Assembly: GCA_009792885.1 (NCBI GenBank)
Contig: WMCF01000018.1
Span: 2,742,031-2,806,030 of the forward strand
Direction: 5' to 3'
DNA length: 64,000 nucleotides
From: Eremophila alpestris peregrina
Lineage: Eukaryota; Chordata; Aves; Passeriformes; Alaudidae
Both the position numbers and the translations under genes were made by a program. Below the pieces are notes generated by a model that saw nothing but the letters and a program-made list of their open reading frames with translations, searched no databases and had not been told where the DNA came from. This document shows, one piece after another, positions 37,260 to 52,200 of this stretch. The stretch's first letter is position 1. Each line of letters opens with the position of its first letter.

Positions 37260-40200
37260 CAAACAACAAACAGAGAGGAAAGAGAAGTTACACTGTACTG
37301 GAATATGTCTTTTTTTATTTTGGCACTAGTAGTTTAGCATTGTCCAATACAGATATTTTATGATCTCAGATGTCCTGACACTTCTCAAAGGTGAGTGGAG
37401 AATAAGCATTTGTGCATTTATGTAAGGGAGGAATTGTGTAAGCATTCATACAAAACACTGCTGTATCATGGCTCCCTGCACCAGCCAGTGGACAGGTAAT
37501 GCACTTTTTGATCTGGAAGCATGTATATTGGCAGCACTAAAAGGTAACAAGGGCCTTCAGGGTGGGAGCAGGAGGCAGCAGCACAGGCAAAGGGAAGACT
37601 CACAACGTGGGATGCAGGAGAGGAGGTTTCAGGGCCAGCTCAGAAGGAATGCACAGTGGATGCTGTGCTGGAATTAAAGCACATGATTCATGTTCACACA
37701 TGCTGAATAGATAACAGTGATGTATCTCAGAGCCTGCACATACAAAGCAGCTTCTCCCACCCCTTCATGGTGGGATTCAGCAGCCATCAATTTAGAGCAG
37801 AAATTCAGGGAGTGAATTGTGCTGAGGAGCAGTCACAGCAGTCACTTCTTCTGAAGCCACTTCATTCTGCCCCCAGCAGCAGCACTGTGCCTAATCTCCC
37901 CTCACTCTCCCATCACTGACAGAAAGCTGCAATCTTAATACATATTTCTGTTCATTCTTTATCTGTTGCCTTGCACGAAGAAAGTTTAGTTTATGAGTTT
38001 ATTTTGGGCCTGTTACCAGCTATATTCCTTCAGTTCTAATTTAGCAGATTGTATCCTGAAAATGCCAGGAGGATCCAATCAAGGCTTTGGTATGTGAAGC
38101 ATCCTTTGAGAAAACAACTGAGCATCATCATTTTGGTTTTCCAACAATCCTTCCCACAAGTAAACTTTAGCTCCACTTAGAGCTATTTACATGCTCGTTT
38201 CACTCCGCTCCCATCCCTAAAACTCATGAGTAAAGGAGCTTTCTTAAGTATCCAAATACCTACAGTCATGGGCCAGCAGGTGAACCTGCTCATAACCTGG
38301 AGAAGAAACTGTGGCCCTGGTGTGAATCACTGCAGAGCTGAAACACCAGGTGTCCAAGAGGACAAGTGTTTCTAAGAACTCACTTCAGTGTTTTGCTTTG
38401 TTCTTTCAAGCAAGAATACTGTGCATGTCATGTCTTCTGGATGCATGTCCTGCACTCTGGAGTCACACACTGCACCCTGACACTCCCTGCTTCCCAAAAC
38501 AGGGACCATGGTGCATACCCAGCCCAGAAGGACATGTATAACGTTTGTATGAGGAGGAGGTTGTTCTCCCTCAGCTGACTGCACAGAAATGCAAAACCAC
38601 AGGGAAAGGTGGCTGAGGAAATGCAAAGCAGGCTCAGCTTTCAAAAGCACAGAACAGCTTGGATCACTCAGCAAGCCCCTCCAAAAAAAACCCAAAAAAC
38701 TTTTGAGAATCGTGAGCAAAAGCAATGAACAGTTCAATATAGGCTACTCTGAATATTGCATTGGAAGTACACTGGAATCTAATTTACACTTTGCTGATCC
38801 AATGTACTTTTCCATTCACCTTGCAGCAAACACTTCCTGTGAGAAAGCCCTGAATTTGAACTGCTAGAACAGTTTCTAAATCCCGTAAAATGAAACTATT
38901 CTGATTTAACAGCATGCTTGCCTTTTCACCATGTTCACTTTGATCCTAGAAATCTCATAATACAGAAGAATGAAAAAAAAATCCAAAACCAAAAACCAAC
39001 AAAAAATCCCGTGCCTACATAACTTAAAAAACTCATTCAACTAAGGCACTCAAGCTGTGATTAATTCTCATCAGAAACATATATTCAACCCAATTTTTTA
39101 CTTTACAACATCAAACCAGGAATGGGGTTTGTTTTTCTAAGAGGTTCACTCAAAGTCCAGTATATCTTGCATGCAAGTCTGTCAGGTAGAAACAGTTCAA
39201 ACTGAGCTGACAGAGACCAGCTTCCTAAATTCCTCCTTCAAGGTTTCCCTGCAGAGCACAATCAGACAAGGAAACAGAACGAGTTTCAGAGTTGGTAAAA
39301 AGCATTTGGTGGTGAAACCTGAAGGGATGCTTCTACTTCTTCCTTCCTCTAATCCCTAAGTAAGTCTTTGGAAAGTTTTGATCATCTCTTATTTTCTGAG
39401 CCCTTTGGTAAAAAAAAAAAATAATTTAGGACCAGTGACCAACTTAGGAAGTAAAAATTTCAGATCAATCTGTCTGCTGTGCTCCCCAAAACCTGGGAAT
39501 TGGTTGGTTAAAAATCCAGAACTGAAACTCCTTCCACCATAACCCCTGAAACTGAGGATGGGGCATCTCTCCTGGAGAAGAACCACACAGCATGGAGCCA
39601 GTGGGCAGTACAGAGCCTACCAGGGAACTTCTGGTCTGAAAAAATATATGTGCAAACAGCCCACAGCTGCTGGCTTGGTCTTAGCCAGACAGCACCTTCC
39701 TGACCTGCCCCAAGGAAGGGCAGGACACTCACACAATTTACTGTGCAGAGATTTGTGCACTGATTCCAGAAGCATCTGCACCCTTCCAAACCAGTGTAAG
39801 GAGAGCTGGACAACATCAGCACCTGCAGAGGCATCACAGCTGGAGAAACAGGAGGGCTACCTGTTACACCCACAGGCTTCTGTTGCTTATAGAGATCCTT
39901 TGTATGCTCCTCCTCACACCTCTTGGTTCAGGTCTAATTCATCAAGTAAGAAAATGGAGACTATGCATAAATTTTACATTCTGTGTAAGGTAATTTACCT
40001 GCAGTAGGCACCAATACTGGTGGTTACAAACTGGAAGATGCTTAGATACAAGTTGTAACTATATTCAGGCTCTACAGCTTCACCCAGGCACCTCAGTCAT
40101 TCCTGCCAGAACCCAGTCACCAATGCCAGCTAAACCCATAGTACTGACTTTGCACATTACTCTGGAAGATGATTTCCTGATACCCCAAAGTCAGGAATTT

Positions 40201-43200
40201 TGCATGGCTGTGAACAGAACAGCTCCAGCAAGGAGCACCAAGTACTACATTGCATGGCACCTGTTCAGCAGCCAGACACACCTCCTACAACCTGGGCACC
40301 AAACTGTCTCCTACACACTCAGCTCATTCTATTTAGATCCTGTCATGCACCACATTTAATTTTGCAAATTGGCCTTAATATTAAACCATTTTAAAAAGTT
40401 ACTTAGGTAATTTTTTTCCTGGAGAAGCATTGCATAATTTCAAACATCAACCTTAGATTCTTGTTTTGAGAAAGCAATTTCTGCATCCCAGCAGGAATTC
40501 AGTGTGCCTGATGCTGAATGGCCCTCTGGAGGGTGTAGCTATCTTCCACTAGCAGAACAGACATGAGGATATCAGTTTGACTTCAGCACAATTCCAATGT
40601 CTAAAATTAAGAACCATAAGTACCCATCTGTGTTACTCAATATATGAGAGTGGACAGAAGAAAATAATAATTATAAAAAAGAACATTGTAGAATTCCACT
40701 TAAGAGTTGTACTTCCAATTATCAAACTATTAGATATTAACAAATATGAGACCTGCCACCAAATATAATTTACAACATTTAAGGATAAATGTTGTACAGA
40801 ATCTATGTTCAAAGAGGAACAACTATAGTATGATTGCATGCTGTGCATCATCTTAACCACGTGGCTTAAATCAAGGAACAACTGACTAAAAGGCTACAAA
40901 AATGTAGTTTATGAGACCGACATGACTTAATACAGTGTTCACCAGCTGCCTTCCAGATCAAGGCTTATGTTTTAAGCCTAATTTGAAAGCAAGAAACAAA
41001 AGGTAACCAAGTGCTCATACCATCCATTCCATGATCTGATTTTTATTTTGAAGGAGTAATTCAAACTGCATCAAAATGATGTGATAGGTCATTTTCACAT
41101 CTTTGACTCAGCAAACTAATAAGAAGAGTTGACTGTGCTCAAGTAAAAAAAATGCATTGGTTAGGGAAAAAAAATTTTGGATGGTCAGACATCTTTACTC
41201 TTGTAGATATGAAAAGATCTTAGGTTATTTTGACAAGTGTCCAGCTGAATTAGTCAGACAGGCAATCAGTCAAGTGTTTACTGGTGTCACACAGAGGACC
41301 ATGGAAAGCTACAGCATCATTGTAATTAAAACACTGAAAGCAAGTTAGAAAAAGTTCCTGTTAAAGGTACTCACAATCCCCAAAACCACCTACATGACAC
41401 ATGTAACCATAATCACTGACTGCCTGCAGGTCCTGGTGTGGCCCACAGCAGTGCTAACCCTCAGGAATGGCAGGCAGTCTGGACAAGAGCTGGAAATAAT
41501 AAGGGGCTGCCTGCCTCAGTTTCCCTGAAATTTCCCTCAAGCAGAAAATAAAGTGATGATTTGATTTTTAGCCACTGAGCCCCATGTAACTCTTGGCTGA
41601 AACTGCCCCTCACAGGCACTTACAAGGAATACAGCCCAATTTTTGTTTGAAGGTCCTTGTAGATACCACCCAGTAATGCAACCAAGTATAACTCTGCCTC
41701 CCTTAGTGGAATACCCCACCCACTTACACTCTGACCATCAACCAGGAAATGTCTTACCATTAACTAGGGCAGAGCTTCCACCACAGCAGCTTTGGGAGAC
41801 ATAAGGGACTACAAAAGCAGATGTCTCTTTAGATTTAGGATTCCAGATTTGTCTGTCCATTATTAATGACCCACCTACTGTGTCCTTGTGAAATATGAAT
41901 CTTTTCAAGCACTTTAAAATCACATGCACAGGCTTTTTTACATGAAAGACTTACAGTCTACAGTATTAGACTAATTACGTGACTGAGGTGGAGAACAGAT
42001 TCAGGCAGCTGGGAGTGGCAAAGAAGAAAAGCAATATTTATATGGGCAGCAGTTCCTTTCCTCACACCACTGCCACAAGGCAAGAAATCAGGAACATATT
42101 TTGACTTTCAAGAACTGGACAACAAGCAAACAAAATTAAAATTAGAGTAAGCAAACACAGACTGCATTCTCCATGTGCCACAACCCAGCAAGTGCTGAGA
42201 AGGACACATCTGCCTTGCTGCTTCAGTGCTGTGACCATGAGGGAGGTGTAGCCACATCCCTTGAAACAACTCCTCGAGTCAGTTTTGCTAAACCAGATGT
42301 CCCAGGACTTGTACTTCCCTATTAAAGGCTTTATTTCACTGCAGACTTTTGAGTAGTCTGAATCTCCTATCACATGGATAAGAAAAGGTTCAAACCTCAA
42401 AGTACAGGACACAGGGGAGCATCTCAGAGTGATGGCACCTCCAGAACAAGTGGGTGTCTGTGTTTGCAAAGAGACATGGCTGTGTTTCTTTTGGTTTGTT
42501 TTATAGAAACCAAGAAATTACCCATGGCCATCTAACCAACAGCTTGCAATGTACCACTGAAAATACATATATTGCTTTTATTTTCCCTAAAATCAACTTA
42601 ACTAGCTCTCATTCTTCTCATATTATTTTAGACAGTCAGTGTATTTTCTTCCCACTGGACAGAGAATGAACACATTATCTTTCCATCTTACAGGGCCCCT
42701 GACAGCCAAATAAAACATGGTTATTACTGTCAGAACTCAAATGAAATATTCTGAACATGGCAAGAAGTTATTAGCCTGATGTTCAGAAGACAAGCTAGAA
42801 ATGGAAATGGGAAGGCAAAATATTTCCCCTACTTTTATAGGCTTTTGTGGGAAAATTGGGTTATCTTGTTGTTGAAATAGGTTTGAGCTGGATTTCTTTT
42901 TGCTGTGTTGAAATATCCTGATTATTCCATTAGGAAGATGCAGGATATTAATTTTTATTAATCAAAATAGTGATAAATGAGAGAGCAATTATTTAAAAAA
43001 TTAGTAATACTTTAATATCTTAAATTATACACACTAAATCAACCAGGTAATGCCATTTCAGTGCACAGTAAATTCACAGCAAGTAAGATTTGTGCTATGA
43101 CAGATAAACCCAGAAGCACTAAATGAAAGCATTCACCTTTCAAACCCCTTTCCTGCTGCACTTTAAAAACAAGCCAAAAACAAACATCATGGCTGAAATG

Positions 43201-46200
43201 TTCCCTGTACAGAGACTGCCTATTTTAACTAGGCTCACCTATAATTAGACAGCACAATCTACTCTGCATAATAATTGAAAAATATAGAACAATGGAGCAA
43301 CAGTGAAGCAAAGGTAGATTATTTTTCCTGCACACTCAAGTGGTGGTAAAAACCACCAAGTGAAAATCAGTGAAATGCCATCTCTCCCATACACTAGTGA
43401 GAGAAGAACTGAGCTGAAAATTGTACTTATTACAATTTTAAGGGCACATCCAGTGTGGTTTGAGGGCAATCCCAGCACAAGTGGCTCCCAGGGAGGAGCC
43501 AGGCAGCCCCCAGCACTGGTGCTGCAGTGAGCAGCTGCCAAAGGGACCCTTGTCTTCAATGGCTTCCTCTGAGCATCCTTATTCCTAGAGCCACCCACAG
43601 GGATCCACACTGTTTGATCATCAAATCACATCCCCTGATAGCATGCACATAAAAATGCTATTAGAACAAATTAACTGTGTACTAGCACTCAGCAGCAGGC
43701 CATTTTGACACTTGAGCAGATAAGTCCACTGATGCCTTCTGTGTATATTAAAGATAGGTCCATGTGGAAAAGCAATTCTCAAACGTTTCTAGAAGATCAG
43801 GCATCTACTAAATAAGTTTTTAAAACCCCCACAACACACACAAAAAAACCCCAAACACCCACCAAACACATTGATGTCCTGGATCCACCTATCCCAGTAT
43901 TCTGCTTCTAACAACCTTCAACAGCAGATGCCATAAGAACAGGGCAAAAATATTTCCTGTCTCTGTTCTCTCATGACTTGCAGCTCAAGGACATCCTAAA
44001 TCACACATGCAGTCTTTCTGCTTAGGCTCTTTAAGCCAAAATTAAATATACATTTATAATATAAATATTTATACAAATATTTTGAAAATTATCTAAATCT
44101 AGGCTCTGGGATTTAGTGCTATTTATGCCACTTGATCAGACCTGATCAGATCTGTTCTTTTCAAGCAGTGCACTTCAACCCAAAACTTCCAAATTATAAA
44201 ACGAAGAAGTTTTTCACTATTTTTTCCAGCTACAATTTGTATCCAGTTGAACCACACAAACTTCTAAATAAGTTTCAAATCCAGCATGTGTGAGATCCTT
44301 GGAAATGACCTTAAGAGCCCTACATAGTTCTAAAGACTTCACTGTATTTTCAAATTTAAACATAGCACATATAATGCATATATAATAAACATTATACCAA
44401 CAAAGTAGTTTTTTGCACTGCTTCCTTTTCTGAGTTACAGAAACTCTGAAAGAACCCTGGATAACAGCTCCTGACAGTGTGTGTCATCCATCAGCCAGGT
44501 GCCACTGTCACCTGAAGGATCAGCTTCCAGGTTCCCAATGTTCCCATTTTAATAGTAGGTTCTGGTTGTGCAGGAGTGCCAGAGATTCATCCCCATTGTC
44601 TCACCCTGCACCCCAGAGGTTTCCCTCAGAGCTGTGGTTACCTGCAGCACACAGAGCTCTGCACTGCACTCACCCAGCTCCTCCTGGGAACTCCCCTGGC
44701 CTTTCTGCAAAGCCCCAGAGTGTAATGCAAACACTGACAAAAGCAATAAAGAGCTGCTCTGAACTTTGATGGGTTTCTCTGCACTTCAAGGCACATTCAG
44801 CAGAAGGGACACAGTTCCTTCTGTGAAAAAAAGTTCTGCACTCACGAAATGGTAGGATCATCAAGAATTTCCTCCTCATCTGCAAAATGATAAATAGTTT
44901 TTAGCCCTTAACTGTTTAGAGTAAAATAAAACAACAGTACCACAACACTATTATGCTCCTTTTTTTTAAGTAATTCTGTGTTTCATTATTTTAAATCATA
45001 TTATATTGTATTTTATGCTCCTTTCTGAAAAAAAAAAAAAAGATAACTAAATAAGATTTCAAAACCATTTAAATATATCAAAGTACTTTGCAAATAAGGT
45101 TTACATGTTCACTCTCTATGACATGATTAGGAATCTTTCTATAAAAGCCAGAAGTTCTGGAACTATAATTGTATCATGCCTTTCAAACCAGGTACTTCAT
45201 CTTACATATTAGAATTCATATTTTTATAGGTCTACATTGCCACAAAAAGGAGGGGGGAGGGATAGAAATCCAAAACCCAAACTTACAGCTTCATGGTTAT
45301 TTTAAGTGAAAAATGTATGAGGACCATGCTCTAAAAGTAACCAAAGGGGCTGCAGGAGGATCAAAAGGAAAAAAAAAAAATCAGGTATAGAACTTGAATT
45401 AGTTTTTATAAAATTTTTTCATAGTGAGGCAAGATATCAATGGTTGTTCCATTAAGTTTGTTTTCTTTCCACAAAAATTAACACTTTCCACAGAAGCCTA
45501 CTTGTGTATTCATTTTTATTACAGTATCTGCAGTTATTGTTTTTTTACAATTTCCAATACTCTGCAACTAAATTAAAAAAAAAAACTATAAAATATATGT
45601 GCAGTAGTTATTTCTGTGGTCCTTGTCAAAGGTCACTACCTCCATTAAAGCCATCTTGGATGAGAATCCATAGGGTTTATACCATCTCATTTTATGAAAC
45701 CCAAGCATACTATTTGACCAGCATCTTACAAACCTATTCAAAACTGAGTTCTCTGAGTTACTTAAGCAATTCAACCATTGATATAATTAATTTTGATGTA
45801 AATCTCTCTCAGGGGCTTTAATGAGCCGAGTCAGGAAAATCCAAATTAAATTAAAGAAACATACACTAGACCTCAGAAGCTCCTAAGTAATGATGTTAAC
45901 AATATTTCCCCAACACTACCTAGAAATATCATATTAATAATAATGTTAAAAATGCAGTTAGTTCTTTAAGAAACATAGATGTTACTCAAGGAGTCCTAGA
46001 AATATTTTTTGAATACTTAGTTCAAATCAAGATTCTAGGACAATTAGACACAATGGTTTTGGTTCTACATTTTGCACAACCTCTCCTACTGTCCAGGAAT
46101 CAGCACACAACAGTTTGGGGTCCTAAAGTTCTAGAGGGAGAAATGAGGACATTTATTTCCAGACCTCTTTGACTCCCCAGATGAAGTCAAACACTTTTCA

Positions 46201-49200
46201 CAAGGGGCCAGCACGCTCATGGCTCACCAGCCTCCTGCTCTGCAGGGTCCATGGAACAGGAAACAGCCTAAGAACTTAGCAAAGCAACACCCAGCCCAAA
46301 AAACAGTTGCCATTACAAACAGTGCCACTGCACAAAAAAAAACTAAAGTAAAAGTGCAAAGACATCACAATCAGTTTTCTCAACCAGTTACAATTACTGT
46401 TTTTTCTCCCAAACCTTACACATGAGAAACAAAAAAAGCAAGATGAGTAAGGCATCACTGGTCCAGTCTATAATCAGAGTGACCACACATATACAAATAC
46501 ACAATTTATAAACAGAATTGTTTTAAATCTATCTCATATTTATAAAGAATGCTCATTCCACCCAAACAGAGTCTCCACACAATCAAGAACAGGGTGTATA
46601 AAAATATATGTTTCAGAAGACAGGCCAGACACAGGAACATTAAAAATTTGATAATTCTATTTTAGCAGAGCAGCATGATAGATGGCACTTTTATGCTGTA
46701 ACCTAATAAAATACCCTCTTTTGTCTCTCCCACTAGAAGAATATTATACCTTAACCTAGATCTAATTAAAAATAACAAGGGATGAGGTTTATATCAAAGA
46801 CTAGCCTCTGTGCAGATGGTGATCCCCACACACAACACCAGACTGCACCTACAGCTGGAGTAGAGGTCCCCATGCCTGGCAGCTTCCCACTCGTGCCCTC
46901 AGGACAGGGAGGTGATTAATGGGCTCTGTCTAATGGTGAAGTAAACGAATCAGCACCACTAAGTCCCTCATCTGAAACACCAGAAAGTTTGGTTTAAAAG
47001 AGGTGTCCAGGCTTCAGAGAGCTCTGGATGCCATGAGCATTTCTCCAAAGCCCTGGGCCCTTTGCAGGCCAGCAGGAAGAGCACTCGTGTCCTTCCAGGC
47101 TCCATTTGAAGACCAGGGTGAAGACCCTGCCTGGAGAGGGTTTGCAATGCCAGCCTGCATCGAGGTGCAGCACACACTGTGCCAGCCCTGCACAGCTCCC
47201 ATGGGTGCACAGAGGCTGCAGGAGACTCGGAGCTACTCCAGAGCAACATCAGCATTGCACTGGCAACAAGAAACCAGATTTGCAGGGCAGAACTGACAGC
47301 ACTGTACTCCCTGCAGAAACAGCTCCCTTCTGCAGCTCCCAGGATGAGGAGAGTCAGAAGGCACCTGGCACAGGAGACCCCAATGCAAGGCTCCTCTTCA
47401 GCAGTCACCTGCAGGATGCAAACCTGTATGATTCCCCTGTGGGGAAAAAAGGCTGCCTGAGCTGAAAGTTTGATTTTCTGAGTAACACACCTCTTACATA
47501 GTCTTTGCTTCCTGAAACACTAAGGAAAATATTCCTCAGACAGTGAAATAATAGCCAGAGAGCTAAACACTATGCGCTCAGCCTTTCAGGAAATACCTAA
47601 CTTGTGTAGAGGGTTAAGCAGATGGAGAACCAAAGTCTACATATTAAGCAGTTCTGAAAACTTGAACTAAAAAGGACCCTTGAAATCTTCAAAAATGAAT
47701 ATTCAGTAGTTGAATAATCCTGCTAGCTTTGCTGTAAAGTCTCCATAAAAACAGTAGTCACAATGAAAACCATGTAACAAGTGGAAATCTATGTCTCTTT
47801 AGGGCAAACATTACTACAGGTCTGGACAGAAAAGCTTAAATAAATCTCTTACATTTACAGGATGGGGTTTCCAATGCAGGTGAGTAACGTGAGGGTAAAT
47901 TTTAACAGGAATCTATTTCTACCCTGCAATTCCCCAAAAATCATTTCATTAAGGTAGTATCCTGAAAAAAAACTACTGTGATCTCTTTAGCTCCTGTCTT
48001 TCTGACTGGCACAAGAGACATGGATGTGGTAGACAGTGACCTTCAAGGGTTTCAGTCCTTTCCTTGTCACTGCTTATCTTCCAGCTTTGGGAAATGAGCA
48101 CAGCCCTTCAACCTCACCGTCCCCCAAAACTTCCTTGCTATTTTTTCCTCCAAGCTGAGATCCAAGTAGTCTTACTCCCTACAATCTACTTATTTCCTGC
48201 AAGTAGCAACATGTACCTTGCTGCAGATTTTGCCAATGCTGGTAGGAGCTGTGACACTGAGCTGGAGTGACAATCAAAGCAAAAAACAGGCATTCCAATT
48301 TTCTTCCATATTTCTTTGATAATGAAGAAATACTTCTTGCACATATCATTATATCATTAGTTTCCATCACATGCATAAGTCAGTGCGTGAAGCTGCTTCT
48401 TTATTACAGGAAACACTTTCAAATGAGAAAGAAAGGATAGAAAAGGGCAAAATAGAAATAATAAAATGTTAAAATATGGTTATAAATTGCAACGAAGTTT
48501 GCTCAATTTGTAGCAAGTAATTTTTTAGATAAGCAAAAAAATATCCTGAGAACAAACCCACTGTGTGTTTCATACCCTAGAATCTCTTGATTTGGAGCAG
48601 GCATTTCTGCCCTCCCTCTCCCCAACAGAACAATTTGATTTTTCAGTCCTAAAGTAATAATACATACAAACAGCTTCATTTACTTGGAGAAAACTGATGA
48701 GCCTTCATCTACAGTCAAGCTCTTTAGTGCTCAGATCTGACACAGGAGTATACTTAAAGCTCACCAGGAGTTTGTGAATGGCTCTTTGTGTGACACACTA
48801 GCTCTAGAAAAATCATTTGGTTTTGGTTTTATTCTCCTGTTTCCACTTCAGAGATGAAGTTAGCAAGAATCTAAGCTGCCATCGTGCTCCAGAACAAACA
48901 TGTTTAAAGGTAAGAAATAACCAGGAATGCCTGCATGTGTGGAGAAGCCCCCTGCACTTTTTACAAGGGAAATGTCAAAAAAATTTCAGCTATTTCTAAA
49001 TTTCTAAAAGAATATGGGTTTACTTCAGTTGTTACAGTATCTTTCATTGAATTGGGCACTTCAACACAGTCCACTTCTTTCCACAGGTTTTTTTTTCTTT
49101 AAAAAGTGTAAGATTACTAAAAACAAGGAACTTCTTCAAACTTCCTATTGTTCTAGGAATAATATCCTGCTGTCAGATAAGCAGTCAGGAATCTCAAAAC

Positions 49201-52200
49201 AAATGTTAAAAAAGCTTTCAGTATGGCACTTCAAGCAAGCCAAATGGAAATCCCATTGAAGCAGAGTAGTCAAATAGTCCATCTGTATGTATCCATCCTT
49301 GCTAGTTGAATTATTTCAACTGTCAGATAAAATGGCATGAATAAAAAGTCTGAAAACAGAAATCTGATGTATTAATTGTGATACACAAAGATAGCAATGT
49401 TTCTATGAGAGACAACTTTTGCATATTATTAACACATTTTGCCTCCCCTTTTTATTACTCCCTCTTCCTAGAAATAATAAGTCCAGTCATTTTGCTAAAA
49501 AGAAAGTATTTCATTTCACAATTCACAGATACTCCTGTATCTGCTGAAATGTTATTTGCCAATTACTAACACCCCTACCCATCACTGACTCTGGTATTAC
49601 CAGGCATTTTTAATTAACAGCAACTATTTTTTCATCTTAAAATATGGGCTGCATTAAAATACAAAACAAGTGTCACCTAAATATATCTATCAGTTACAGA
49701 ATAGATTTTAATCTCAGTGTAGTGATTTAATAACAGAAAATTGCCAAGAAATCAGGGTGAAAGCAGTATTTTATACAAAAGGCAAATGAAAAGTAGATGA
49801 ATGCAAGATAACCATGAAATGTTTGAAAGTCCAAAGAAAAAAATATTTTTTTTCAAGGACTGTTGCCCTTAATTTAGATATAATTTGACACATTGAACTT
49901 TGTGTGTCTCTAAAAGAACAAAACAGGAAACAACCACATCCCACTCGATACACTTGAATGAGTCTTATTAAGTTGAATGATGTTTGCTTCAGGCCATAAA
50001 CAGCAATACAATATTCATCAAAGCTCACCAAATTAAACTTTTCTCCCACTTGCTTACCTCTAGCCCAGCTGATTTCCCCTAAAAGTAAATCGATTTTGCA
50101 CTGACAAACACAGGAGTTTATACAAAGGCTTGCTGACAAACCAAACCAAAGAAAGCAGGAAAAGCCACTCCATAGCATGAGAGTATTCAATTCATGTAAA
50201 TTTATAGAAAAAACATTTACAGAGAAAAGTAAACTACTTAATAAGCTAATACAAATATTCTTAGAAAAGACAGACTTGGGGACACATCAATCCTTCCCTC
50301 ATCAGTCTTCCCCTAACATAAATGCATATTTTAATTTTAATGAGTTGCATAAATAGGAGACCTCTGGAAGTGATGCATTAGCACAGGGTCTCATCTACCT
50401 GTTCACTGTGCTCAACAAAACAGCTACAGTGTCTCTGGCACTACTGGATTAGCCAGCACTCCTCATCTCAGGGTCCTACAGGAATGACACCTGAAGCAGC
50501 AAGCAGACTGCACATCCACAAAAGTGTCATGATCACAAACCAGTCCTGTGCGTGCTGCAAAGCACAACAGGGGGAGACAAATGGGAGAAGTGCAGTTGTC
50601 TTCAAACTCACCACTTAACAGAGGGACAGGCTGCAATACACAGGCAGGTGGCTTCAGCACACCATGGCAGCAGGGAAAATGGTCCAGACACCTTCCAGTG
50701 TTGGTGCAAAATCAAGGCCTCCAGACTTCCAGAATGCCTTGAGGCCTTATGTGAGCAATAGCTTCAGCCACCCACAGAAAAAGTTTTTCTCTCAAGTTTA
50801 TAAGTCTGTTGGTCTACATTTATGGAAAACATGTAACTATGGCAATTTGAAAGCAAGATTTTTAGTGTTCTGATCCTTGGCAGAAGTCTTTGCATGTACC
50901 ATTGCCTGGTTATTGCTTGACACTTCTAATGGAGTGAGAAGTAAAAGGAATAATACAGCAATAAAAACCTCACAGGTTAATGCTTTATTTCAGGTTAGCA
51001 CGAGGGGGAAAAGTACAGGATTGCTGCTCATTATATAGTACCAACACAGTGTTGCTATAAAAGAAAAGGGCTCAACAAAGGAATGATACAATCTCCCAAA
51101 ATACTTAATAGGTACTTTTTTACCATAAGGATATGCTTCCTACAGCACCTAACAGAAGAACTGCACTATAATTTAAATTATTATTCTACAATAGACTTTC
51201 TTACCCATCCGCCAAAATATGCAGATGGACAATTTTTTAAAAAAATTGCTCCCAGAACAGCAGTAAGATTTGACCTTACCCACTTACTGAAACTAAAAGT
51301 ACACACATGAACAACAAAAAAGCACTTCTGAAGTAAGTGTTGCTAGCAGAAAAACACAACAGATGCAGATACCATTTAGAAATGTTCCATATGATCCACA
51401 ATGTGATTTTCTATATTAAAGTACAGTTTTATCCCAATTCTGCAGAGAAGTAATAGCAGTAATTTTTTTTCAGCTTGCTCATATTTCAAAATGTTCTGCT
51501 AAAAATCACAGCTCCTCATCTTTATGGTTGACTGGGGCTGACAAATTCAGTGGGGGTTATGCATCATTAATATCGCAATAAAAGGACATGCATTAGTGTG
51601 CATAATTATCGAAAATGCTTTTATTAAACCAATTTTTTTTTGTTTCTCTACAAAGAAAAAAAAAACATGCTGAGGGCTGTAAGACAAAGGCTGAAATCCA
51701 CAATTACTAAACAACAAATAGACCATCAGGTGCAAGGGTAATGAAAAGCATCCAGAACCTTCACATTCACAGAAAAGTAGCAAGCAATTACCCTTAGCCT
51801 CTGCAAGATGACAGAATGCAATTCTCATTAGGCTTCCCCAGACACAGGTTGTATCAATCCACTGTTCAAGAGACCTTCAAAAGATCTTCATAGCTTAGGT
51901 TAAGTTAAAACTGAAACCAACAAGAAGAACCAAACATGATATGGTCCACAGAGCCTGCTAACTACTCAGGGTTTGCCCACCAGCCAGTTAAAGCTGGCAA
52001 ACACTCACTTGAGGGGCATTCAAGAAAATCAATACTTTAGAATATGTTACACATAGAGCATTAAATATGACACCTTGACTTGCTCTTCCATTATCATTCC
52101 CCCTTCCAGCTATTTATTAGACCATAGTAATTTTCCTGGAATAAATGTTGAAATAAAAAGCCTTTAGTTACTTCATTTCTGATATCACTTTTATGTAAAA

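Noticed and set aside
39558..40007. 149-codon plus-strand open frame
   Set aside because: It has no recognisable domain, overlaps another open frame on the opposite strand, and lies in a GC-richer intronic stretch where chance frames are longer.
46968..47408. 146-codon minus frame in a GC-rich stretch
   Set aside because: It has no family resemblance, overlapping frames occur on both strands, and composition explains its length.
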